A DNA stretch of 64,000 nucleotides. Origin: Prochlorococcus sp. AG-409-B05 (GTDB lineage: Bacteria > Cyanobacteriota > Cyanobacteriia > PCC-6307 > Cyanobiaceae). The notes beneath the pieces are model-generated. The model did no database searches. It was not told the origin of the DNA and worked only from the letters and a program-made list of their open reading frames with translations. The stretch is taken from the NCBI GenBank assembly GCA_003216075.1, contig QCJK01000006.1:1-64000 (forward strand), given 5' to 3'. Numbering within the stretch: position 1 is the first letter of the stretch; the number at the start of each line of letters is the position of its first letter. Shown here in pieces: positions 9,954-19,902 of the stretch. The translations under genes were made by a program, and so were the position numbers.

Positions 9954-10600
9954 CTCGCTCTTCCTATAACCGACAACCAGGTAGACGAAATTCAGGAGGT
10001 ATCCCTCCTGCTAATCGTGGAAGGCGATCTTCCGCTAGTGGAGGTTTAGATAGGGATGGTGGTTATAGCCGGAGTGCTAGGGGCGGAGGTTTGCCGCCTT
10101 CTGGAGGGTCTGGGATGAATTTGAACACAAGTTCAATTGCTGTTCTTGCAGGTGTTCTGGTAGTAGGAGTTGGTATTGGAAGTGCTATCACAAGTACGAC
10201 ACAAGGTGGACAAGGCAATATTGCTAGCCAGCAACAATTGGATATGGCTGTTCCAGATCCAGAGTTCTGTAGGCAGTGGGGAGCAAGTGCTTTTGTAATT
10301 GATGTTGAGATGTATACCACTCTTAACCCATCTACTAGCTTTGTTACCCAGCCAGCTCTTCAGCCTGGATGTGTAATTAGGAGGGAAAATTGGACTGTAT
10401 TGCAAAAACAGGGCGCTATTACTAATGAAGATGTTCGCGAATGTAAGCAAAGGATGAATACCTTTGCTTACATTGGATCTATAAGGGATAATCCAGTTGT
10501 GCGTTGTGTTTATCAGGCGGACATTAATGAGAATAAATTTATAACTAAAGGTGTAGCTGAAGACTCGGTAGGAGTTAATCAAGAAGCAATACAATTTTGA
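9950..10600 (+). CDS. DUF3172-family membrane protein
   Basis: A 216-aa protein of a cyanobacterial family of unknown function (recognised as DUF3172). The first 55 residues are rich in Gly, Arg and Ser, then one hydrophobic segment spans residues about 61-81, and a C-terminal domain follows with four spaced cysteines (FCRQW, GCVIR, ECKQ, RCVY). The GTG start at 9950 overlaps the ndhM stop (GTGA). Coupling to ndhM suggests, but does not show, a role near the NDH-1 complex or thylakoid membrane. Confidence 0.8.
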   Translation: MTRSSYNRQPGRRNSGGIPPANRGRRSSASGGLDRDGGYSRSARGGGLPPSGGSGMNLNTSSIAVLAGVLVVGVGIGSAITSTTQGGQGNIASQQQLDMAVPDPEFCRQWGASAFVIDVEMYTTLNPSTSFVTQPALQPGCVIRRENWTVLQKQGAITNEDVRECKQRMNTFAYIGSIRDNPVVRCVYQADINENKFITKGVAEDSVGVNQEAIQF

Positions 10601-10607
10601 ATTAATT

Positions 10608-11564
10608 TTATCTGATTTGAAGTGATTTATATAATGGGCTTTCTTTGCTTGCAAACTTTGGTATTACGTTTTCTCGAAATGCTATGGATGCCTTTGAGCA
10701 GTAGCGAGCTGGATGACTAATTAATTTTAATTCACGTCGTACTTCTAAATCTGCAACATTTAGCTTCAGAATGGTTTCTGCAGCCAACTCTCTTTCAATA
10801 GATACGACTGGGAGAAAAGCAGCCCCCATCCCTGCTTGAACAGCGTTTTTTATTGCTTCAAGTGAATTGAGTTCCATTTCAATATGTAGTTTTTGAATTT
10901 CTAGTCCTGAATTTTCTAGAAGTCGATCTACAACTTTTCTTGTTGTGGATTGCGAATCTAGAGTGATAAAACTTAGCCGGTATAGATCTTCTTTCTTAAG
11001 CACTGTTAGATTTGCAAACTGATGTTTTGTAGGGAGCACTAAGGCTAGTTCATCAGTTGCGAAGGGGATCACTTCTAGTACTTCATTTAGATCTTGAGGT
11101 AGCTCACCACCAATAATGGCTAGATCTATTTGACCGTTGGCAACGCTCCAGCCTGTACGCCTAGTGCTGTGAACCTGTAATTGAACAGAAACATCAGGAT
11201 ATTTTTGTCGAAAAAGACTTATCATTCGTGGCATCAAGTAAGTGCCAGTTGTTTGACTGGCGCCTACGATTAACGATCCGCATTTTAAATTTTCTAGATC
11301 ATCAATTGCGCGACAGGCTTCTTGGCATTGACTAAGAATTCTTTCGCAGTAGAGGAGCAAGATTTGTCCTGCTTCAGTAAGTTCTGCTTTACGCCCACCT
11401 CTATCAAATAGGGCAACTTCAAGTTGCTTTTCTAGATTCTGAATTTGCAGACTAACTGCAGGCTGAGTGACATAGAGCCTTTCAGCTGCTTTTTTAAAGC
11501 TGCCCTCATTCACTATGGCGCGAAGGATACGCAGCTGATCAAGTGTGAAAGGCAGATCAGCCAT
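10608..11564 (-). CDS. rbcR: LysR-family transcriptional regulator, RbcR/Ycf30 type
   Basis: A 318-aa LysR regulator. The N-terminal winged helix-turn-helix covers residues about 6-65 ([31 protein letters not shown]), followed by the effector-binding domain. The sequence resembles the RbcR/CbbR/NdhR group that controls Rubisco, carbon-concentration and ndh genes in cyanobacteria and red plastids. The divergent Z-ISO-like gene and the ndhF-ndhD pair lie just upstream, so ndh or carbon-metabolism promoters are natural targets. The exact subgroup is inferred from resemblance. Confidence 0.85.
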   Translation of the reverse strand: MADLPFTLDQLRILRAIVNEGSFKKAAERLYVTQPAVSLQIQNLEKQLEVALFDRGGRKAELTEAGQILLLYCERILSQCQEACRAIDDLENLKCGSLIVGASQTTGTYLMPRMISLFRQKYPDVSVQLQVHSTRRTGWSVANGQIDLAIIGGELPQDLNEVLEVIPFATDELALVLPTKHQFANLTVLKKEDLYRLSFITLDSQSTTRKVVDRLLENSGLEIQKLHIEMELNSLEAIKNAVQAGMGAAFLPVVSIERELAAETILKLNVADLEVRRELKLISHPARYCSKASIAFRENVIPKFASKESPLYKSLQIR

Positions 11565-11645
11565 CTAGGCCTTCCAAACATGCAGTAACAACAAAAAAAC
11601 TTTAAGCTGGAACCTTGCTTACGCTGAGAAGCAGATAACCATTCT

Positions 11646-12401
11646 GTGGATCAACTGGCACAAATGTTTTTAGACGAACTTCACCAAAGCAGCTTTGTAA
11701 TGCTTGGGTTATTGATGTTGTTTGCTGTTATTCATAGTGGAGGAGCGGCTATTCGTGACCGAGCGGAATCCTTAATTGGGGCAAGGGCTTGGCGCTTGCT
11801 TTTTGCGACTGCAAGTATTCCCTCTGCATTGTTATTAATTATTTATTTTATTTTGCATCGATATGATGGAGTTCGACTTTGGAATGTACAAGGTGTTTTT
11901 GGAATAACCCCAGTGGTATGGGTATTGTCGGCAATTAGTTTTTTGTTTTTGTATCCAGCTACTTACAACCTTCTAGAGATCCCAGCACTGCGTAAGCCTG
12001 AGGTTCGAATATATACACAAGGAATCATGAGGATTACTCGTCATCCTCAAGCGATTGGTCAAATCCTCTGGTGCTTAGCTCATCAGCTCTGGATAGGAAC
12101 TAGTTTTACGTTGGTTACTTGTTGTGGGCTGATCGGTCACCATTTATTTGCTGTATGGCACGGAGACCGAAGATTAAAAGCTCGTTTTGGGGATGATTTT
12201 GAGCAATTCAAAAGTCAAACTTCGATTATTCCTTTTGCTGCAGTTGTAGATGGAAGACAAGAATTGTTATTTCAAGAATTTTTCAGGCCTTCACAACTCG
12301 GGATTGCTATCGCGATAGGGCTTTTTTGGCGGTCTCATAGGTTTATATCCCCTTTTGCTGAAAAATTTCTCTTGACTGACATAGGCAAATTCTTTGGCTG
12401 A
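11646..12401 (+). CDS. Z-ISO / NnrU-family membrane protein (candidate 15-cis-zeta-carotene isomerase)
   Basis: A polytopic membrane protein of 251 aa from GTG 11646 (or 245 aa from ATG 11664), with hydrophobic segments at about residues 17-32, 48-70, 88-108, 137-162 and 211-226. The stretch TRHPQAIGQILWCLAH (131-146) followed by GLIGHHLF, GDRR and IPFAA..DGRQ is what I associate with plant Z-ISO, a heme-dependent isomerase of the 15-cis bond in zeta-carotene; Z-ISO is homologous to bacterial NnrU. Candidate heme-ligand histidines include His30, His133 and His146. crtB and crtP lie a few kilobases away, which fits. The older name would be NnrU-family protein. Confidence 0.8.
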   Translation: MDQLAQMFLDELHQSSFVMLGLLMLFAVIHSGGAAIRDRAESLIGARAWRLLFATASIPSALLLIIYFILHRYDGVRLWNVQGVFGITPVVWVLSAISFLFLYPATYNLLEIPALRKPEVRIYTQGIMRITRHPQAIGQILWCLAHQLWIGTSFTLVTCCGLIGHHLFAVWHGDRRLKARFGDDFEQFKSQTSIIPFAAVVDGRQELLFQEFFRPSQLGIAIAIGLFWRSHRFISPFAEKFLLTDIGKFFG

Positions 12402-12445
12402 ACACTCCTGCGCCTGATTACACTCCCAGAAGCGCTTTTCACCGA

Positions 12446-14452
12446 ATGCACTCGGCTGCCGAACTTGCTTGGTTAATTCCTTTATTTCCTCTGCTTGGTG
12501 CAGTGGTAGTAGGTCTTGGTTTAATTAGTTTTAATCGCAGAATCAATCAGGTTCGTAAGCCAGTTGCAATATCACTGGTTTCTTGCATCGGGATTTCGGC
12601 AATATTTAGTTATGCGGTTCTTTGGGAGCAATTAAGAGGGGTACCACCTGTAGAACATTTATTCGTGTGGGCTAGTGCAGGTAATTTCACGATACCTATG
12701 GGCTATGTGGTTGATCCATTGGGAGCAGTAATGCTGGCTTTGGTAACAACTATCGCGCTTTTGGTGATGATTTATTCGCATGGGTATATGGCCCATGACA
12801 AGGGATATGTAAGGTTTTTTACTTATTTGGCATTGTTTAGTAGTTCAATGCTTGGTTTGATTGTTAGTCCCAATTTGCTGGAGATATATGTTTTTTGGGA
12901 GTTGGTTGGAATGTGTTCATATCTTTTGGTTGGCTTTTGGTATGACCGTGATGGAGCCGCCCATGCAGCTCAAAAGGCTTTTGTTGTCAATCGTGTAGGT
13001 GATTTTGGATTGTTGTTAGGAATCCTTGGTTTGTTTTGGGCAACAGGAAGTTTTGACTTCAATGGCATTGCTTTGGGTTTGTCTGAGGCTGTTGATATAG
13101 GAGCTGTGCCTGGATGGGCGGCTTTGACATTGTGCTTGTTGGTCTTTATGGGTCCAATGGCAAAGTCGGCTCAGTTTCCTTTGCATGTTTGGCTTCCTGA
13201 TGCGATGGAAGGCCCTACACCAATCTCGGCACTCATTCATGCAGCCACCATGGTTGCTGCTGGAGTGTTTTTGGTAGCCAGGCTTGAGCCTCTTTACAGT
13301 CACTTTCCAGTTGTTGGTTTAGTCATTGCTGTTGTAGGTACTATTACCTGCTTTTTGGGGGCCTCTATTGCTTTAACTCAGATGGATCTCAAAAAAGGTC
13401 TTGCGTACAGCACTGTTTCACAACTTGGTTACATGATGTTGGCTATGGGTTGTGGAGCTCCCGTCGCAGGAATGTTCCATTTGGTGACACATGCCTTTTT
13501 TAAGGCGATGATGTTTCTTGGTTCTGGCTCGGTCATTCATGCCATGGAAGCTGTGGTAGGTCATGAGCCAATTCTTGCTCAAGATATGAGATTGATGGGC
13601 GGGCTGCGTAAAAAAATGCCCATTACGGCGATTACTTTTTTTGTTGGATGTATCGCAATAAGTGGAGTCCCGCCATTGGCTGGCTTTTGGAGTAAAGATG
13701 AAATTCTTGGTCAAGCATTTAATACTTATCCAATTTTGTGGCTTGTTGGCTTGTTAACAGCAGGTTTGACCGCTTTTTATATGTTCAGGCTTTATTTTTT
13801 GACATTTGAAGGTTCTTTTCGGGGTAATGATGAGAATCTTCAAAAGCAGTTGCTCGCTGATGCCGGTAAAGAAATTGAAGATGAAGAACACCATAGTGCA
13901 GGTACTTTGCATGAGTCACCTTGGTCCATGACCTCTCCTTTAATTGTGTTAGCTGTTCCATCTGTTCTTATTGGATTATTAGGCGTGCCTTGGAATAGCA
14001 AGTTTTCCTTTTTATTAAATCCAGTTGAGGCGATTGAAGCTGCTGAAAAATTTCACTTTGGGGAATTTCTAACCTTGGCAGGTGCTTCTGTGGCTATTTC
14101 TTTTACTGGAATAATTATAGCTGTAATGGCTTATGGTCTAAATAGAATAGATTTGAAGAAACTGTTTGCTGAAAGATTCCCATCTATTAATAGTTTTTTA
14201 AGTAATAAATGGTACCTAGATGACATCAATGAAAAGATTTTCGTGAAAGGTAGTCGCAGACTTGCCCGTGAGGTTCTGGAAGTTGATGCGAAGGTTGTTG
14301 ATGGAGTGGTTAATCTCACTGGATTATTAACCCTAGGTAGTGGCGAGGGTTTGAAGTATTTCGAGACAGGTCGAGCGCAGTTCTATGCACTAGTAGTTTT
14401 TGCAGGAGTGATAGCGTTAGTAGCTCTTTTTGGAGTTTTAGGTCCTACCTAG
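12446..14452 (+). CDS. ndhF: NAD(P)H-quinone oxidoreductase subunit 5 (NdhF, NDH-1L type)
   Basis: NdhF is a large proton-pumping, Mrp-antiporter-like subunit of thylakoid NDH-1. The 668-aa sequence has about 15 hydrophobic segments. It shows the antiporter-family motifs FWELVGMCSYLLVGFW (about 150-165), AKSAQFPLHVWLPDAMEGPTP (split around the conserved Lys) and a long soluble loop before the last helices. It is followed 100 bases later by ndhD, the usual pairing in cyanobacteria. The set matches the constitutive respiratory/cyclic NDH-1L form rather than the CO2-uptake forms, since no chpX/Y gene is nearby. Confidence 0.95.
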   Translation: MHSAAELAWLIPLFPLLGAVVVGLGLISFNRRINQVRKPVAISLVSCIGISAIFSYAVLWEQLRGVPPVEHLFVWASAGNFTIPMGYVVDPLGAVMLALVTTIALLVMIYSHGYMAHDKGYVRFFTYLALFSSSMLGLIVSPNLLEIYVFWELVGMCSYLLVGFWYDRDGAAHAAQKAFVVNRVGDFGLLLGILGLFWATGSFDFNGIALGLSEAVDIGAVPGWAALTLCLLVFMGPMAKSAQFPLHVWLPDAMEGPTPISALIHAATMVAAGVFLVARLEPLYSHFPVVGLVIAVVGTITCFLGASIALTQMDLKKGLAYSTVSQLGYMMLAMGCGAPVAGMFHLVTHAFFKAMMFLGSGSVIHAMEAVVGHEPILAQDMRLMGGLRKKMPITAITFFVGCIAISGVPPLAGFWSKDEILGQAFNTYPILWLVGLLTAGLTAFYMFRLYFLTFEGSFRGNDENLQKQLLADAGKEIEDEEHHSAGTLHESPWSMTSPLIVLAVPSVLIGLLGVPWNSKFSFLLNPVEAIEAAEKFHFGEFLTLAGASVAISFTGIIIAVMAYGLNRIDLKKLFAERFPSINSFLSNKWYLDDINEKIFVKGSRRLAREVLEVDAKVVDGVVNLTGLLTLGSGEGLKYFETGRAQFYALVVFAGVIALVALFGVLGPT

Positions 14453-14552
14453 ATTTGACGTAATCAATATGTTCTGTGTGTCAACGCCTATCGAGGTGAT
14501 GTAATACCGCTCAGTATTTCTACACTCCGAACAGTGCTCAGAAGAATTTTTC

Positions 14553-16208
14553 GTGCTGGAGTTTGCTTTAGGCTCCCAATTAGACCTCATTGGCAGTCTT
14601 GGATTCAATCAGCCAAGCACCAGTTTCCCTTGGTTGAGTTGTTCCATTCTGTTCCCAATTGTTGGAGCATTAATAGTTCCATTCTTTCCTGATCAAGGAG
14701 AGGGCAAGCAGGTTCGATGGTTTGCTTTGGGGATAGCCTTAGTTACTTTTTTGATCACAGTGGGGGCATATCTGACTGGATATGATCCTGCTCAAGAAGG
14801 CTTGCAATTATCGGAAAGAGTCAATTGGCTTCCTGACTTAGGACTTGTTTGGGCTGTCGGTGCAGATGGCTTGTCAATGCCGTTGATTTTGCTTACAAGT
14901 TTTATTACTGCTCTTGCTGTTTTGGCCGCTTGGCCTGTTTCTTTTAAGCCGAAATTATTTTTCTTTTTGATTTTGGCGATGGATGGAGGCCAGATCGCAG
15001 TTTTTGCTGTGCAAGATATGTTGCTTTTCTTTCTTGCCTGGGAACTTGAATTATTGCCGGTTTATTTATTGCTAGCAATTTGGGGTGGTAAGAAAAGGCA
15101 GTATGCAGCTACAAAATTCATAATTTATACGGCAGGAAGCTCATTGTTTATTCTTTTAGCAGCTTTGGCAATGGGTTTCGTTGGTGGCGGAGCCCCTAAT
15201 TTTGAATTTTCGAACCTTGCAGAGAAGGGGTTTGGTACAGGTTTTCAATTAGCTTGTTATGCAGGCCTTTTGATTGCCTTTGGTGTAAAGCTACCAATAG
15301 TTCCACTACACACATGGTTGCCAGATGCGCATGGCGAAGCAACAGCCCCAGTGCATATGCTTTTAGCGGGTATCTTATTGAAGATGGGTGGTTATGCGCT
15401 TTTACGCTTTAATGCTCAACTTTTGCCTGAAGCACATGCGCAATTTGCACCACTCTTAATTGTTCTTGGGGTTGTAAATATAATTTATGCGGCTCTTACC
15501 TCTTTTGCTCAGCGTAATCTCAAACGAAAAATTGCATATAGCTCAATAAGTCATATGGGTTTTGTCTTAATTGGTATTGGAAGCTTTAGCTCACTTGGTA
15601 CAAGTGGGGCGATGCTTCAAATGGTGAGTCATGGCTTGATTGGCGCAAGTTTATTTTTCCTTGTGGGAGCGACTTACGACAGGACCAGGACTTTGCAGCT
15701 TGATGAGATGGGAGGAGTTGGTCAAAAGATGAGAATTATGTTTGCACTTTGGACCGTTTGTGCGTTGGCATCTTTGGCACTTCCTGGAATGAGTGGTTTT
15801 GTTTCTGAGTTAATGGTTTTTGCAGGGTTTGTAACTGATGAGGCATATACCTTGCCTTTTAGGATTGTAATGGCTTCACTTGCAGCAATTGGAGTGATAT
15901 TGACGCCTATTTATTTATTATCTATGCTTAGAGAAATTTTCTTTGGTAAAGAGAATACTAAGCTTGTGTCTAATTCAAATCTAGTAGATGCAGAGCCTAG
16001 AGAGATATATATAATCGGTTGTTTGTTGGTTCCAATTATTGGCATTGGTTTATATCCAAGGTTAATGACAGATACTTATAGTGCTTCCATAGATGCTTTG
16101 GTAGGTAGGGATATTGCGGCCCTGGAAAGATTGAATAAGAAGAGTAGCTCTTCTGAAATAAGTCAATTAAAGTTTCTGCCTGCAGTTATTTCTGCCCCTA
16201 TATTATGA
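14553..16208 (+). CDS. ndhD: NAD(P)H-quinone oxidoreductase subunit 4 (NdhD)
   Basis: NdhD is the second antiporter-like NDH-1 subunit encoded next to ndhF. The 551-aa polytopic protein has the family motifs [21 protein letters not shown] and [18 protein letters not shown], including the glutamate and lysine used in proton translocation, and [11 protein letters not shown]. The start is GTG 14553 just ahead of the hydrophobic N-terminus. Expression is probably joint with ndhF. A 326-base gap without a gene follows. Confidence 0.95.
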   Translation: MLEFALGSQLDLIGSLGFNQPSTSFPWLSCSILFPIVGALIVPFFPDQGEGKQVRWFALGIALVTFLITVGAYLTGYDPAQEGLQLSERVNWLPDLGLVWAVGADGLSMPLILLTSFITALAVLAAWPVSFKPKLFFFLILAMDGGQIAVFAVQDMLLFFLAWELELLPVYLLLAIWGGKKRQYAATKFIIYTAGSSLFILLAALAMGFVGGGAPNFEFSNLAEKGFGTGFQLACYAGLLIAFGVKLPIVPLHTWLPDAHGEATAPVHMLLAGILLKMGGYALLRFNAQLLPEAHAQFAPLLIVLGVVNIIYAALTSFAQRNLKRKIAYSSISHMGFVLIGIGSFSSLGTSGAMLQMVSHGLIGASLFFLVGATYDRTRTLQLDEMGGVGQKMRIMFALWTVCALASLALPGMSGFVSELMVFAGFVTDEAYTLPFRIVMASLAAIGVILTPIYLLSMLREIFFGKENTKLVSNSNLVDAEPREIYIIGCLLVPIIGIGLYPRLMTDTYSASIDALVGRDIAALERLNKKSSSSEISQLKFLPAVISAPIL

Positions 16209-16534
16209 GTGATTACATAGAAGTAAGTACTTGATTGTATTTCAGATTTCTCACTCTTTACGCGCTTCAAATGAAGTTAATATTATTTTAATTTAGTGAC
16301 ACAAAGTAATTGTTTCATGTTGGATATTTATTAGTTCTAGTTTTTTATTGATCTTGTTTAATTGTCTAGGGCAAAATTGAAGTTAATAGCCGATTGCCTG
16401 GCACCATTTAGATGATCGTAGATTTCAATTTTCACCTTTTCTGCCATTCTCAAGATGTTTTGTGAACAATCATTCTTTTAAGGTCTGGCGCCATCCCTGC
16501 AAGCTTGATATTTTGAAAAAGCTAACTGAAAGAT
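16209..16534. other. Intergenic region between ndhD and scpA with no recognised gene
   Basis: This AT-rich stretch of 326 bases shows no convincing open frame, tRNA or known RNA motif. It holds an 8-base palindrome TGGCGCCA (16486-16493) within GTCTGGCGCCAT (16483-16494), and a close copy, GCCTGGCACCAT, 87 bases upstream (16396-16407). These could be regulator sites for scpA or chance. The ndhD 3' end has no obvious hairpin with a T-run. Confidence 0.4.
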
Positions 16535-17425
16535 TTGCAGGTTGAGGGTCTAACAAAAGGAGCTGATGCAGGAGCGCGACTTGCTATTCGTCTCCTTCAA
16601 GATGCTGCTCAAGCAGGTGATCTGGACCCATGGGATGTGGATGTTATCTCTGTGATAGATGGCTTCTTAGATCAACTACGCCAAAGAATCGAGGTGCCTA
16701 GACGCATTTCGGCTCATTTCAAGAAGCATGGAGGTAGTTTTGAACAAGAACTAGCTGATAGCAGTGAAGCGTTTTTGGCTGCTTCGGTATTGGTGGGTTT
16801 AAAAGCTGAAGTTTTGGAGGCTGAAACTTTTCCTCCTGAGCCTGAATTAGAAAATGAGTTTGATTTTGGAGTTATTGAGCAAGGGTGGTTAGATTCTAGT
16901 TTTCAATTACCCAAGCTTCCAGAGCGTCATCTTCATAGACGCCCAGTTGCCCCTCCGCCACTAAGAAGACCAGTCACCCTTGGAGAGTTAATAGAGCAAC
17001 TCGAATCAATTGCGGAACAGCTTGAATCAGAAGAGTTTCAATCACGAAGACGTAAAAGACAAAGACGTTTTAGTGAAAGAGAGGCTATTGCTCAAGTCAC
17101 CTCTTTGGCTCATAGGGAAAAACTCCCTGAAACCACTGCTGCCTTGGGTACACTTTTTAACAATTGGGAGCAGGCTCTTCATTGGGTTGAGTTTGAGTTT
17201 TTAGTTGATTATTGGAATGAAATTGCTTCACCGGATTTGGATACAGATCGAGTAGGAGTGTTTTGGGCTCTTTTGTTTCTTTGTTCTCAGGGAAAAGTCG
17301 AGCTGCAGCAAGAGGGTTCCCTTTATTCAACATTAAGAGTTAAGCGAATTCTTGCTCCTGGCTCAATTGCTCAATTGCCTTTGAAGGTAATGGACGTGAC
17401 AGCTGTTGCGCCGGCTGCTGCTTAA
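16535..17425 (+). CDS. scpA: Segregation and condensation protein A (ScpA family)
   Basis: A 296-aa ScpA/kleisin-family protein, expected to bridge SMC heads in chromosome condensation. The N-terminal block LAIRLLQDAAQAGDLDPWDVDVISVIDGFL contains the family signature (LDPWDVDV, about residues 32-39), with a C-terminal winged-helix-like region (VGVFWALLFLCSQGKVELQQ). The middle is charged and proline-rich. The start is TTG 16535: an in-frame TAA at 16523 leaves no ATG or GTG. No scpB lies in this window. Confidence 0.85.
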   Translation: MQVEGLTKGADAGARLAIRLLQDAAQAGDLDPWDVDVISVIDGFLDQLRQRIEVPRRISAHFKKHGGSFEQELADSSEAFLAASVLVGLKAEVLEAETFPPEPELENEFDFGVIEQGWLDSSFQLPKLPERHLHRRPVAPPPLRRPVTLGELIEQLESIAEQLESEEFQSRRRKRQRRFSEREAIAQVTSLAHREKLPETTAALGTLFNNWEQALHWVEFEFLVDYWNEIASPDLDTDRVGVFWALLFLCSQGKVELQQEGSLYSTLRVKRILAPGSIAQLPLKVMDVTAVAPAAA

Positions 17426-17480
17426 GGGTTGTTTCTAATAGGCGTCTATGTTGTCTGATTAGCTGAGGCCTGCAAAGCCA

Positions 17481-18659
17481 ATGAAGGCGATGATCCTGGC
17501 GGCCGGCAAAGGGACTCGCGTCCAGCCGATCACCCACGTGATCCCTAAACCAATGATTCCGATCCTTCAGAAACCAGTAATGGAGTTTCTGTTGGAACTG
17601 CTCAAGGAGCATGGTTTTAAAGAAGTTATGGTGAATGTTTCTCACCTAGCAGAAGAAATCGAGAACTATTTTCGTGATGGACAGAGGTTTGGCGTTGAAA
17701 TCGCATACAGCTTTGAAGGGCGAATTGAAGAAGGAGAGTTGATTGGAGATGCACTTGGTTCAGCTGGGGGCCTTAAAAAGATTCAAGATTTTCAGAAATT
17801 TTTTGATGACACCTTTGTTGTTCTGTGTGGTGATGCACTGATTGATCTTGACCTTACGGAGGCAGTTAAAAGACACAAAGAAAAGGGCGCATTGGCTAGT
17901 TTGATAACAAAAAGAGTGCCTAAGAATCAAGTTAGTAGTTATGGTGTGGTAGTTACAGATGAGAATGATCGGGTGAAGGCCTTTCAGGAAAAGCCTGAGA
18001 TAGATTCGGCTTTAAGTGATACTATTAATACAGGTATTTATCTTTTTGAACCAGAGATATTTGAACATATACCTTCAGGGAAACCATTTGATATCGGTTC
18101 TGATTTGTTCCCGAAATTAGTCGATAGTGGCTCACCTTTTTATGCTTTACCAATGGATTTTGAGTGGGTAGATATTGGTAAGGTGCCTGACTATTGGAGG
18201 GCTATCAGGAGTGTTCTTCAAGGTGAAGTTCGTCAGGTTGGCATACCTGGAAAGCAAGTTCGTGAGGGCGTTTATACGGGATTAAATGTTGCTGCTAATT
18301 GGGATAAGATAAATGTGAAAGGCCCCATATATGTTGGAGGTATGACCCGTATAGAGGATGGAGCCACGATTATTGGCCCATCCATGATTGGACCTAGTTG
18401 TTGTATCTGTGAGGGAGCAACTATTGATAATTCAATTATTTTTGACTATTCCAGAATTGGTCCTGGGGTTCAGTTAGTTGAAAAATTGGTTTTTGGAAGA
18501 TATTGCGTAGGTAAAAATGGTAATCATTTTGATTTACAAGAGGCAGCTCTTGATTGGTTGATTACTGATGCCAGAAGGCAAGATTTAGTTGAGCCATCCC
18601 CTCAACAAAAAGCTATGGCTGAACTACTAGGTACAGACCTTACTGCTGCAGCTAGTTAA
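17481..18659 (+). CDS. Sugar-phosphate nucleotidyltransferase (NDP-sugar pyrophosphorylase family)
   Basis: A 392-aa enzyme with an N-terminal nucleotidyltransferase domain (AAGKGTRVQPITHVIPKPM, from residue 7; catalytic CGDALID at 116-122; EKPE; NTGIYLFEPE) and a C-terminal hexapeptide/left-handed beta-helix region (from about 270). It probably makes GDP-mannose, dTDP-glucose or UDP-glucose for envelope polysaccharide; the sugar and nucleotide cannot be assigned from sequence alone. Its end overlaps the convergent metF by 8 bases. Confidence 0.85.
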   Translation: MKAMILAAGKGTRVQPITHVIPKPMIPILQKPVMEFLLELLKEHGFKEVMVNVSHLAEEIENYFRDGQRFGVEIAYSFEGRIEEGELIGDALGSAGGLKKIQDFQKFFDDTFVVLCGDALIDLDLTEAVKRHKEKGALASLITKRVPKNQVSSYGVVVTDENDRVKAFQEKPEIDSALSDTINTGIYLFEPEIFEHIPSGKPFDIGSDLFPKLVDSGSPFYALPMDFEWVDIGKVPDYWRAIRSVLQGEVRQVGIPGKQVREGVYTGLNVAANWDKINVKGPIYVGGMTRIEDGATIIGPSMIGPSCCICEGATIDNSIIFDYSRIGPGVQLVEKLVFGRYCVGKNGNHFDLQEAALDWLITDARRQDLVEPSPQQKAMAELLGTDLTAAAS

Positions 18660-19533
18660 TTCCAGCTTGGTCCAGGATCTCTGGAATTTTATCCTCAGCT
18701 TTGATCGCCATGATGTGAACGCCTTGTGTCACATTTAGGTAATTCTTGACTTGTTCAGCGGCTATCGATATACCTTCTGATGAAGGATCGGGTGCGTCTT
18801 TTAGTCGTTGGATTATTGAGTCCGGGATACATGCTCCAGGTACGACACGGTTTATAAACATTGCATTTCGAGCTGATTTCAGCAAGAACACACCTGCCAG
18901 TACTGGGAGTTGTAAGGGCTTAGCAATTTCACTACAAAAGTTTTCTAGTACTGCAGAATCCATCACCATTTGTGTTTGTAGGAAGCGGGCACCTGCTTCT
19001 TGTTTTTTTTCCAATCGACTACGCAATCCACTTATGCTTTTGCAATTGGGGTCTGCAGCTGCTCCAGGGAAGAAATTTGTTCCCCCTTCAGGCAACACTC
19101 CTGATACAGGGTCTTGAGCATTGTTTAGAGCCGTGACCTGTTTAATCAACCTCACAGCTTCATAATCATTTACAGGTTTAGCTTTTGGTTGATCTCCTAC
19201 ACGAACTGGATCCCCAGTCAGACACAGAACATTTTTGATTCCAAGAGCACTTGCTCCTAAGAGATCAGCTTGAAGGGCAATGCGGTTGCGATCTCTACAT
19301 GCCAATTGAAGTATAGGTTCTATGCCCGCTTCAATTAGCAATTTTGAAACTGCAAGACTGCTCATTCTCATTACTGCTCTACTTCCATCAGTAATGTTTA
19401 AAGCGGTAACAAGCCCCTTGAGTTTTTTTGCCATATCAATGGCATGAGAGGGATCAGCTCCACGTGGTGGCATGATCTCTGCTGTGATTGTGACTCCTCC
19501 TGACTCGAGGGAGTGTTGCAAATCTGACCTCAA
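18652..19533 (-). CDS. metF: 5,10-methylenetetrahydrofolate reductase
   Basis: MetF reduces methylene-THF to methyl-THF, the methyl donor for methionine synthesis, with FAD in a TIM barrel. Recognisable blocks are TAEIMPPRGAD near the N-terminus, TDGSRAVMRMSSL, LACRDRNRIALQADLLGASALGI and LTGDPVRVGDQP. Length 293 aa is normal. The start is TTG 19533; an in-frame TAA lies a few codons upstream and no ATG intervenes. It is divergent from the PedR-like regulator with a 93-base gap. Confidence 0.9.
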   Translation of the reverse strand: MRSDLQHSLESGGVTITAEIMPPRGADPSHAIDMAKKLKGLVTALNITDGSRAVMRMSSLAVSKLLIEAGIEPILQLACRDRNRIALQADLLGASALGIKNVLCLTGDPVRVGDQPKAKPVNDYEAVRLIKQVTALNNAQDPVSGVLPEGGTNFFPGAAADPNCKSISGLRSRLEKKQEAGARFLQTQMVMDSAVLENFCSEIAKPLQLPVLAGVFLLKSARNAMFINRVVPGACIPDSIIQRLKDAPDPSSEGISIAAEQVKNYLNVTQGVHIMAIKAEDKIPEILDQAGIN

Positions 19534-19626
19534 ATCTCTTTCTTCGTAAGCTAATTACTATTAATTATGAGATATCTTCTAACGTGCGTAGTATGAATCG
19601 TAAGGGTTGAGAGGGGGGTTTCATTC

Positions 19627-19902
19627 ATGTCCACAGGCGATTCATCTGCAATTCATCTTTCGGCGAGAGAGATGGAGATAATTGATCTTGTAGCAGATGG
19701 TTTGACTAATCAGGAAATAGCTCAGCGGCTGACTATCAGCAAGAGAACCGTAGATAACCATGTGAGCAACATGTTCACAAAAACTGGCTCAAAAAATAGA
19801 GTTGCATTATTGAATTGGGCGATGGACCATGGGAAAATTTGTCGTGATGGGTTTAATTGTTGTTCATTGCCCGATTCTTCTTCTTCCGATTCTGACCTTT
19901 AA
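19627..19902 (+). CDS. Small LuxR-type regulator, PedR-like
   Basis: A 91-aa protein that is essentially one LuxR/GerE helix-turn-helix (LSAREMEIIDLVADGLTNQEIAQRL and SKRTVDNHVSNMF in residues 11-50) with a short cysteine-bearing tail (Cys72, Cys78, Cys79). It has no receiver domain. Size and tail cysteines match PedR, a small cyanobacterial LuxR regulator reported to sense photosynthetic electron transport through thioredoxin. A Shine-Dalgarno-like GAGAGGGGGG precedes ATG 19627. Its last 50 bases overlap the convergent tiny gene at 19853-20044. Confidence 0.85.
   Translation: MSTGDSSAIHLSAREMEIIDLVADGLTNQEIAQRLTISKRTVDNHVSNMFTKTGSKNRVALLNWAMDHGKICRDGFNCCSLPDSSSSDSDL

Noticed and set aside
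10133-10654. Open minus-strand frame of 173 codons over the DUF3172 gene
   Set aside because: It lies entirely opposite a coupled, family-matching gene and its translation resembles no protein; open antisense frames are expected here.
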